A stretch of 64,000 nt of DNA from Margaritifera margaritifera (Eukaryota; Mollusca; Bivalvia; Unionida; Margaritiferidae), in NCBI GenBank assembly GCA_029931535.1, contig JAQPZY010000928.1, positions 62,001 through 126,000 on the forward strand, read 5' to 3'. Every line of letters starts with the position of its first letter. Position 1 is the stretch's first letter. Positions 56,149 through 64,000 of the stretch are shown here, piece after piece. Under the pieces are notes generated by a model. It made no database searches and was not told the origin of the DNA. It saw only the letters and a program-made list of their open reading frames with translations. Made by a program: the position numbers and the translations under genes.

Positions 56149-56921
56149 CTCATCTCATCTCTCCCGTAACCTGGCAGGTCGTAGGGGCGCCACTGATGAT
56201 TTTGCAACAATCTCTCTCCATTTTACCCTGTTATCCACTTTGGGACGTTGCAAAGTCCATGCCTGTCCACTCTTTGATATTATCTTCCCATCTCTTCTTC
56301 TGTCTGCCTTGTTTTCTCTTTCCTCTCACTGTGCCATGTAAGATTGTCTTTGACAGGCCAGATGAGAGCGAGACGTGACCATACCATCTGAGTTTGCGTT
56401 TCTTTACGGTGGTGAGCAGATTTTCATATGGTCCAATTGCACCTTGGATTCTGATGCGCACCTCCTCATTTGAGAGGTGGTTTAAGTATGAGATTTTCAG
56501 GATCCTTCGATAACATCTCATCTCTAGGGCATGGATTCTTCTCTCTAGTTCTGCAGTCAGGGTCCATGTTTCACATGCATACAGGAATATGGACATGACA
56601 AGGGAGCGCATAAGCTTGATATTGGACCTAATCGTGATGTTGCTGACATTCCAAATAGGCTTCAGCCTAGCCAGTGCAGTTGTTGTCTGCTCAATCCCGG
56701 AAAGAACCTCACGTTTTGAACCTCCATCAGAGGCGATAGCACCTAGGTATTTGAAGCTTGTTACTGTGTCCAGCTTCTGTCCATTCACCCTTATTTCCTT
56801 TTGGATGCCACTCGTGTTGTTTGTCATTAGTTTGGTCTTTTCAGCGCTGATCTCCATCCCATACCTTAGTGATGCTTGGCTGAGACGGTTCACTAAGGTT
56901 TCCAGTTCTTGATTGAGATGC
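56149..56921 (-). mobile_element. 5'-truncated non-LTR retrotransposon (LINE) with target duplication
   Basis: ACACAGATAAT at 56,138-56,148 recurs at 56,922-56,932, an 11 bp target duplication around a 773 bp insert. The insert encodes, on the minus strand to 56,231, the end of a LINE reverse transcriptase: YGMEISAEKTKLM, VTSFKYLGAIAS, LYACETWTLTAELERRIHAL, RRILKISYLNHLSNEEV, LRWYGHV and GRQKKRWEDNIKEWTGM. These are thumb and C-terminal blocks; fingers and catalytic palm are missing because of 5' truncation. It ends in a short GATGA-type repeat. The clade (RTE- or Jockey-like) is uncertain. The open frame suggests a fairly young copy. Confidence 0.88.
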
Positions 56922-56932
56922 ACACAGATAAT

Positions 56933-57600
56933 AGGGGTTAGTATAAACGAAACTGTTACGTCGAAGACATTAAAGAAGCAAAGCTGAATCTAACTAGTTT
57001 AGGGTAGTAAACTAAGTCTAAAAAAGGAGCTAGAAGCCGCAAATCACGCCAAATAAGACTGAAATAAATTACACATCTACAGGAGAAATGCTAAAATACA
57101 ATTATAGCACACGTGTTAAGTACAGCGCTTTCAAAGAGCATGATTCTCAATGCCCACGACTGGAGGTGTTGTTTAATTGAAGATTGAAGAGTACTATAAA
57201 GGGTTGTGCACAACTGTAAGCACATATTACAATAAAGAAACAACTGGGTGGGGTGGCGTATTTGGTCAATCATTCAAATGATGTAGACTTTGCATACCGA
57301 AATCTCAAATCTACTTCTACCATAAGATAATAATTTCAGGATAGATTAAGTACATTTAAGTACATTTAGAGATACTAGAGAAACGTCACAACCTGTACAA
57401 AGTCTAACCACTCAACCTAATATCGATTTGAACTTACATGGGCAGAAAGACTATGAATACAAGTAATCAAGGTAAAGGGGAGGCAAATAATAGACATAAA
57501 TGATACGTTGGATCAACAAGTATGAAAGCTAAGAATATGATTGACGAATATCACTTAAGATTTCCAAGTTAAGAACTTCCACGTGCAGGGAAAAAATTAT
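56933..57600. other. No gene seen
   Basis: Contains the second copy of the small dispersed repeat noted near 55,560 (here near 57,120). No coding feature. Confidence 0.45.
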
Positions 57601-57639
57601 TCACTAAACAAGACGAAAGAGTATTAAAATTGTTGTAAA

Positions 57640-58300
57640 ATGCGTAAATTCGAAAATAGAATATATGAAAACTGATAATGAAATGTATGAAAAACAGATT
57701 GAGGACAGATTAAAAATGCAATTAGTAGAGAAACAGATCCTAACAAAAACTGTATTGCAAAAATAGTTGTAAAAGCCTTGAAAATGTTTTTGACCAATAT
57801 TACCGTTAGGTGAAAATCTAAAACAACTGTTTAAAGAAAATGGTGTAACAATAGCTGACATAACCATATAGGTATGACTATATCGACTATTGCTCTGTCT
57901 ATAGCAAAGTCTGTGCAAGTTTAGTAGGTGGCGGTGGTGGTGACTTCTGCTCCATCAGAAAGCAAAGATGATTCCTTGATTGACAAAATTAAAAAGGGCT
58001 TATTAAATATTATTAATTATTTGTTTCAGTTAACAAAACAAAATAAAACATTTTTAAAAAAAAACAGCAGCGGTATTGCCTGGAATTATTGGCATTGTAG
58101 TAGGTTGTTTCTTTCAGACCTGAACATGTTATTTTATTTCTTTTGTAGATTTGTTATTCGCATTTTTGGTCGGAAGTGCACACAAGCTACAATCAGGATT
58201 TCGGGTCTTTTTCGGTTACTCCGCATCTTTAAAATAATTGTGGCAGCTCCTTCAACAATTAGTATCAGTATGAAGTATTCTTTGTTTATTTCGTGAACAA
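57640..58300 (+). pseudogene. Relic of an unassigned mobile-element-type protein: helix, Gly-rich linker, hydrophobic segment
   Basis: In three frames on the plus strand: EKQIEDRLKMQLVEKQILT; LGENLKQLFKENGVTIADI; a hydrophobic piece TISTIALSIAKSVQV; a GGGG linker; SLIDKIKKGLLNIINYLFQL; and VLPGIIGIVVGCFF. The order (charged helices, first membrane-like helix, poly-Gly, basic helix, A/VLPGIIG hydrophobic helix) is reminiscent of a small membrane-active protein type that I have seen in transposon-rich cnidarian and mollusc proteins, but I cannot name the family. Frameshifts show it is dead. Confidence 0.4.
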
Positions 58301-59330
58301 TGTTTGTTGACGATTTTGAATTTGACTGTTCACACTTTATGATTGCTGTGCGTCATATGAATGTCCGAATATGGTAAAATGTTCAGCACGTGCGCAGGAA
58401 GGAAAAATTGCAGCAGGTGTGATATACTTGTTTCAGATGGAAGTTAGCGAAATTTTTCGTGTAACAATTAATTGCATAATTTATAAATTTCTGTTTTTCA
58501 AAGGTCTAACGCATAAAGATGTGTGATAGCTCGTTGTGAAGGACAATTTTTCCACATTCAAATGGTACCTGATTAGTGAAAAGTGTCACTGCAAACGCAA
58601 ACACCATTAAGAAAGTGAGAACTAGGTGTGAAACTGCAATTTCTGGAGTTACAATCATTTTCGCTATTATATCTTTATCTAAGGGGCCATGTATTGTAAG
58701 GGGTTTGAACCGCTGAACATATTGTTTCCATGCGTGTGACCCATTTTATTACGATGCTTGCATCCGATACCTGTGATGAACAAGAGGAAACATCTCCTCT
58801 GCGTGCCGATTGTGCATGCTTTAAATTCGTCATAATTTTTAACACTTTCTTTTTCATGCAAGAACCTTTTGTTCTCAATTTCCCAATCTCGTCAACATAT
58901 TTAGTTGGCTTTTCGTAGATTTTGCCTTCACATTACTGAACTTACTCCATTTATTGCAATAGGTAGTTTTCCTTATACCATCATATGCATACTTTAAACT
59001 CTCAACCTGACGAAGAGCTTTTCCAGCTCGAAAGGTTGTGCTACAATAGTACTCTCTCATGCATATATATAACTGCGTAAATTTAAAACTGTTTCCCATC
59101 GTTTCGAGCTATACAAACTCTTCGTTAGGTAAATAAACAGCTTACATATACAAAACAAACACTAGACACAAATTCTAAAACAAATTCTGGACTCCGATAT
59201 GTAAGAATCACTAGGAGGAATTTGCGAAGTGAGATATATAAATGAAAAATTGTGTAACAATAATAAACGAGCGGGTTATTTTGTCTATCACATAGAAAAC
59301 CAACATGTTTTGACCTAATTAGAGGCTGTG
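58301..59330. other. No gene seen
   Basis: No coding or repeat feature could be supported. Confidence 0.35.
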
Positions 59331-59493
59331 AGCAAAGCACGGAAACACGGCGAGACGAAATATCAACGCGATCTACAAGATTTGTTAAAGAAATTATATC
59401 CTGGTAGATTTATGCATAAATGTTCTAAAGGAAAGATGTCAAGAGAATTGTGTAGCTGGATAATGGAGAAGAACTATAATAATAACAATAAAA

Positions 59494-59550
<57 letters not shown>

Positions 59551-59606
59551 TAAACAATTATAATAATGAAAATAAAATAATTAAAATAATACATGTAATG
59601 ACTTGA
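59331..59606. repeat. (TAA)n array and short unassigned frame
   Basis: A TAA array runs about 59,499-59,549, next to the 3' end of the minus-strand PLE. Just before it a short plus-strand frame (HGETKYQRDLQDLLKKLYPG) is not recognised and has no ATG. Confidence 0.6.
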
Positions 59607-59700
59607 TTAAATATTATCGCAAAAATTGCGTATGGGTGAAACAACTGATGACTGGCTGTAATTTTGATAAGACTGCAATGGGAAGGTTATATTTTTTCAT

Positions 59701-61180
59701 TTAGTCCGAAATCCCCATGAGTTTCAATTGTAGTATCCGGTATTGTTCCTTCCGTGTGCGTTCTATGTCGGTACACCCCAGGTTTGATTCAATTGGTGGC
59801 ATCTCGAGGAACTCGACTGAATGTCCAGTCGAGTTGTAGTGGTTGGCGACTTTCGCGCTGATTTAGTTGCGAATGTGGCTTCTGTGATAATTCATTCTCT
59901 TTCTGAAATTAACGGTTTCGACAACATGTTGAGTGGCACAGATCTTGCACGTCAGAAGATAGATTGCATTCATGGTTCAACATCCTAACTTCTGATTGAT
60001 CGTGTAGCTAACTACTCTTGTCGAACTTCGGAAAGATTCGTTCTCGGGAATATGTTTGCAACTTAGGCAACGTTAGCCTCTGCAACGATGTGTGCCTGAA
60101 TATGTGGTCTTGTTTGAAGTTACCTTGGCACGTACCAGATGATCCTTGAGATTTTTAGATCTAAAGTACGCAACCATAGGAACTTCTTGAAATATACCCT
60201 TCAGACGTTCGGACGATTCAGTATGGTGCCCATGCTTCCGAATAATCTGTTGTAGGTCTGGGGCATCGGGGTGAAAAGGTAGCACAAAGGGGACACGCTT
60301 GTTTGTTTTCTTGGTTTTATATTTCAGGAGGGCTCCTCTATAGAGGGGTCTAGTTTTCTGTATCATCTCTTTCTAAGGTCCCCTCGAGCTCTCCGAGTCT
60401 CTTTTCAAAGTTAGCATGATTAGAACATATGCGTTTGGTACGAACAAACCGTAAGGGAGAATTGTTTTATTATGTGCTGGGGTGGCAGCCGGTCGCGAGT
60501 AGATACTGGTGAGAGTCAGTAGGTTTAGAATACAGGTCAGTGTATATGTTCCCCTCCAGGAGGGTAGATTGAGTATCAAAAAAGATCCTGGACCTGTTTG
60601 ATGACTCCGACGTAAATTTAATCGAAGGATGGAAGTTATTGACGAATTAAAACAATATTTGGAAATTGTTGCCCGTTTCGATCCATTGTGATTATATGTC
60701 GTCAATGAATCTACACCAGCTTAGAGGTCTATATGGTGCCTCATTGAGGAACTTTTGCTCGAGTTTTCCTATGAAACTATTGGCATACGAAGGTGCCATT
60801 TTACTTCCTATTGCAGTCCAATTAATTTTTAGGAAGTGTTGGTTGTTGAATACAAAATTAATAAACTTGAGAACATGTGTTAATAGTTTGACCAAATAGA
60901 ACATTGAAGGGGAAGGATCAGATCGACTATCCCATGCTTTCTTGCAGGCTATGATACTTTCCTCGTGTGGGATGTTGGTGTATAAGGAACATACATCCAT
61001 GGTGACGAGGGTAGTGTCATTTGTAAGGTTAGTTTTTGGTGCTTTGTTGAGATAGTCCGTTGTATCTTGGATATATGAAGGGAGTTTCTCCACGAAAGGC
61101 CGAAGGTGAAAATCAACGAATTCAGATATTTTTTCAGCGGGATGGTTGTTTCCGGAGATATATAAAACATTCTGACAGTT
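59701..61180 (-). pseudogene. Penelope-like element: reverse transcriptase and GIY-YIG endonuclease
   Basis: RT blocks on the minus strand: [50 protein letters not shown] and [18 protein letters not shown] with RFIDDI carrying the catalytic Asp pair (about 61,150-60,690). PFVLPFHPDAPDLQQIIRKH and VAYFRSKNLKDHLVRAKV follow (60,280-60,120). The endonuclease domain (about 59,990-59,701) shows IYLLTCKICATQHVVET, RKRMNYHRSHIRN and HYNSTGHSVEFLEM, matching PLE GIY-YIG 'IYL..C..C..QYVGET....R...H'. The frame changes several times and a stop lies in the endonuclease, so it is inactive. The 5' end is truncated near 61,200. Confidence 0.92.
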
Positions 61181-61209
61181 CGACAGGGCATTAAATTCAG
61201 TTGTCAGTA

Positions 61210-61900
61210 GGTATATGAGATATACTTTATGTTATGTCTTATAGATTTTACTTTATGAGAAATCTTATAAACTTAATAATACATTTTCACATATTAAAAT
61301 ATATCTGAATTAATTTTTATAAGATACCTTATATTGTTTTCAGATCTCTAATAAAGCTGATAAGATATCTCGCAAAGTTTATAAGATCTTTAATTTTTGG
61401 ATGTTCTATAAGTTCGTTCTCCATCGACAGTCTACCGCTTGCAAAAACTTGCATAGACTTTATCTTTTTATTTGAAATTTGTGTCGAATCATCGGTTAAA
61501 AGTAACAGGGGAAGTTCTGCTTGAATAAGACATTGGTTACTTAATTTTTATTTGAGCTTAGTTCATAGTGTTTCCAGCACAATCTATTCACGAAAGTTGT
61601 ATTGTAAAATCTATGAGACAAATGACAATGCATCAAGAGTCTTGATTATCTACAAATTAGGTCAATTTAGAAAATTCGATATAATATTGCACGAGAAAAA
61701 TATACACATGTCAAAAATGAATTTATACATTATAATATAATGCAAGAGGATTCTCAAAATAATTACGAAAATCCCTTCACATTCTGTTCAATGTTCAGAG
61801 AAGGATATATTTTCCCAATGTACTGCATACTAACTTCATATACTGATCGCTGTCGAAGATATGTTTTCTCTAGTAGGTTTCGCTAAAATGTAAATACCTA
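61210..61900. other. No gene seen
   Basis: AT-rich sequence with 'TCTTATAAA.TTTA'-type repeats around 61,240-61,400. No coding feature. Confidence 0.4.
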
Positions 61901-61901
61901 C

Positions 61902-62066
61902 CACTTTTGTAACCGCTGTCGATGTCGTTTCGTCTGTAAACGATGTCGATGTCGGTTCTTCTTTGAATGCCATTCAGAATAACCGTTTCGAATTCATTTA
62001 TGTCGGCAAGTACTCCCGCGTTTCTTCTTCCATATAGTTGTATATTATTTGATTCAAATATACATT
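61902..62066 (-). CDS. Orphan internal exon, phase 1 at both ends
   Basis: 165 bases, open in one frame when read as phase 1, with a strong acceptor (pyrimidine tract then TTTCCAG|AA) and a donor AGTG|GTAGGT. Encodes a 55-residue piece including FESNNIQLYGRRNAGVLAD, INEFETVILNGIQRRTDI and DIVYRRNDIDSGYKSG. No domain recognised. Phase and strand match the CARD gene exons, so it may be an upstream exon of the same gene, about 8.8 kb away across an intron loaded with a PLE and a LINE, or belong to another gene. Confidence 0.5.
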
Positions 62067-63489
62067 CTGGAAAGAAAGGACGATAAAATTGAAAAGGAAA
62101 AACATAAAATCATTCCACCTTTGATCCGTGCAACGATATGAGATTCTTACAAATGAATTTTAAAAGTAATAAGACAACACTTCAACACAAGGTCTCCAAA
62201 CAGTCTGCATCGCCCTCAGGAAAAGATACCTTGCTATCTTTTTCAGTTAAGCTGTTATACCGACTGATGGACGAACATAGAGACAAACACACGGATAGAT
62301 AGATAGATGCGTATTCTCTATTTTCTATTACTCGAGACATTTAATAAACATACAGACATGTAAAGGGTATATCGCTGAAGTTCTGAATCATCGTAATGTT
62401 AAATTTATATTGACTTAATCAGAGGGCATTGAATATTCTGGCTGATGTGCTTGAATTAAATATAACAGCTGCCCTTTAAAAAATTGTATATCCATTTCGT
62501 TAACAATTAAAATGTTTTCATGTATGCGCTAGCCAATGCAAAACTATAATACAATGTATTTTAACCATCTATACATGTAAGCTTTCGACAGCGGAAATCG
62601 GTTATAATGCAAAACGTTTTTTTTTCTCAATATTATTTACCATCTGTCCCCTTATGGAAAAAAACGTATACGTCATGTCGTTCTCGTCCAGGACACGAGG
62701 CACAGGACACCATTATTTACAACGACACAGCTGGTAGACGTTGAGCTGAAAATTGCATAAATATCTTAAATTGCTATTTCTGATATCCGATATTAACCTC
62801 ACTGCAACATAAATATGCAGCTACATTACCATTACGGTACTTCATACAACCGGTTTTATCAAACAACAATGGAATTAAGAATTTACAGTTAACTTCATTT
62901 TTACAATTATATCCACGTCGTCGAAGTGAGCAGGTAATGTTATACCTGCGTAAGTAATTCCTTGAACTCCTTCACCACCCTTTAAGCTAAGAACTTAAAC
63001 CTTGGGTCAGTGATAGTAGTAAGCTTCTAGACTGTGGCAACACTTTGGAATTGATCTGAAGACAAGTGGCGGGCTGCATATATCTTGAAAGCTATAGAAA
63101 TTCCCACTCTATAAGCACATATACAGTAACAGGTCATGTAAAGGTAAATCCATGTGAGCAAAAATATCTTCCACTGGAAAAATACATCATTCTGTGTGTC
63201 TCCCCACCCCTTAGCCATCTATATATATATATATATTCTTTTGAAGAACAGCGATATATTATTATACCGTACGTATGCACGCACGTACGTAGGTAATTAC
63301 CTGAACTCCTCCAGCACCATTTAATAAGCTAGAGATTGAGACAGTGGGTCATAACTTGAACAATATGCAGATCCCCACCCTGTAACATCCTAACTAACTT
63401 CTTCCCCTCTCTCTCTCTTATATTGAAAAGTGACTCAGTGAGCTCAAGTAGCACCTTAGAAGGAGTGGGGAACAGAAGGAAACATGATG
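62067..63489. other. No assigned gene; local repeat
   Basis: 62,945-63,110 and 63,283-63,400 resemble each other ('AA.TTCCTGAACTCCT.CA.CACC.TTTAA.AAGCTA', 'GTGGGTCA', '.CCCACCCT'), a diverged tandem repeat about 340 bp apart. A short (AT)n lies at 63,221-63,235. No coding feature. Confidence 0.5.
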
Positions 63490-64000
63490 AATGCAAAACT
63501 CATCAACCACTACAACTCAACGGGACATTCAGTTGAGTTCCTCGAGATGCTACTGACTAAGTCTAACTCAGGTGGACCGATATATAGCGTAATGAACTAT
63601 ACTACATACCGCAACTGCAAACTATTGGGGAATTTGTCCTAATGAAAAAATCCAAAATTCCCGATGCTGTCTTATTAAACTTTTTGTCAGGTATCAGCTT
63701 ATCACCCGTACCCAAACCTTGAGAAAATATTTACCCAAGAACATTCCCATTGGTGCTATAGAGTAATTTTGTCGCCATATCGCCACATATTAACTATTTT
63801 CGGTTGACACGTATCTGAATCTGCGAATATGTACAGATGGAAGAATTCATATGAGATATTAAAATCATCAAAAAATCAATGTTAGTACCTCTGACCGTAA
63901 TTGTTACCTGCTGTCTTCCAGGTTTAGTACTGATGTGCTGCAAATGTGTTCCTTGATGTTCCTATGTTCATTGCTCCGAGCTTTCCAATCGTAACATATC
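63490..64000 (+). mobile_element. Penelope-like element, GIY-YIG end and 3' region
   Basis: Reads HYNSTGHSVEFLEML (compare HYNSTGHSVEFLEM in the PLE at 59.7 kb), then a decayed tail ending R-N-C-K-L-L-G-N-L-S-stop at 63,642. The following 3' sequence aligns with bases 34-400 at the window start. Only the last part of the endonuclease is present, so the copy is 5'-truncated. It runs off the window. Confidence 0.82.

Overview
This is eukaryotic nuclear DNA: AT-rich, with long (AT)n, (GATA)n and (CT)n arrays, genes split by introns with GT-AG borders, and many kinds of animal transposable elements. The mix (Maverick/Polinton, a Gmr1-type LTR retrotransposon, L1-like and other LINEs, Penelope-like elements, a Helitron, tRNA-derived SINEs) together with a multi-CARD immune-type gene suggests a marine invertebrate. 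A mollusc, probably a bivalve, is my best guess; this is inference, not proof. No CRISPR, rRNA or operon-like bacterial feature was seen.

Layout. 1-460 is the 3' end of a Penelope-like element (PLE) entering from the left; another PLE 3' region closes the window at 63,490-64,000, and a longer copy lies at 59.7-61.2 kb. 720-1,990 is a non-coding dispersed repeat that recurs at 39.9-41.0 kb. A likely first exon with a signal peptide is at 3,864-3,966 (minus). About 5.9-37.1 kb is a huge imperfect palindrome built from a decayed Maverick/Polinton. Its left arm (5.9-20.3 kb) and right arm (25.6-37.1 kb) both carry a family B DNA polymerase relic, an L1-like endonuclease relic, a cysteine-protease relic and a major capsid relic, in mirror order. 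The 5.3 kb centre holds single-copy Polinton genes: an unassigned protein, an integrase with chromodomain, a minor capsid protein and a small basic virion-type protein. The left arm is split by a young 5.7 kb Ty3/gypsy-type LTR retrotransposon (8,444-14,168), whose pol order is PR-IN-RT-RH. The right arm carries a SINE. In each case the other arm keeps the empty site. A third, separate polymerase relic lies at 37.4-39.6 kb.

43.7-53.1 kb (minus) holds the best cellular gene: at least six exons, all joined in phase 1, encoding three CARD-like domains plus another domain; its 5' end was not found. Its introns contain a Helitron fragment, a SINE and microsatellites. 53-62 kb holds a 5'-truncated LINE with an 11 bp target duplication, a relic of an unassigned glycine-rich/hydrophobic cassette, the PLE, and a well-formed orphan exon (61,902-62,066).

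How it fits together. The Polinton genes once formed a virus-like set (replication, integration, capsid, maturation protease) but all are broken. Shared versus private nested insertions order the events: L1-like insertion, then inverted duplication, then SINE and LTR element, each in one arm only.
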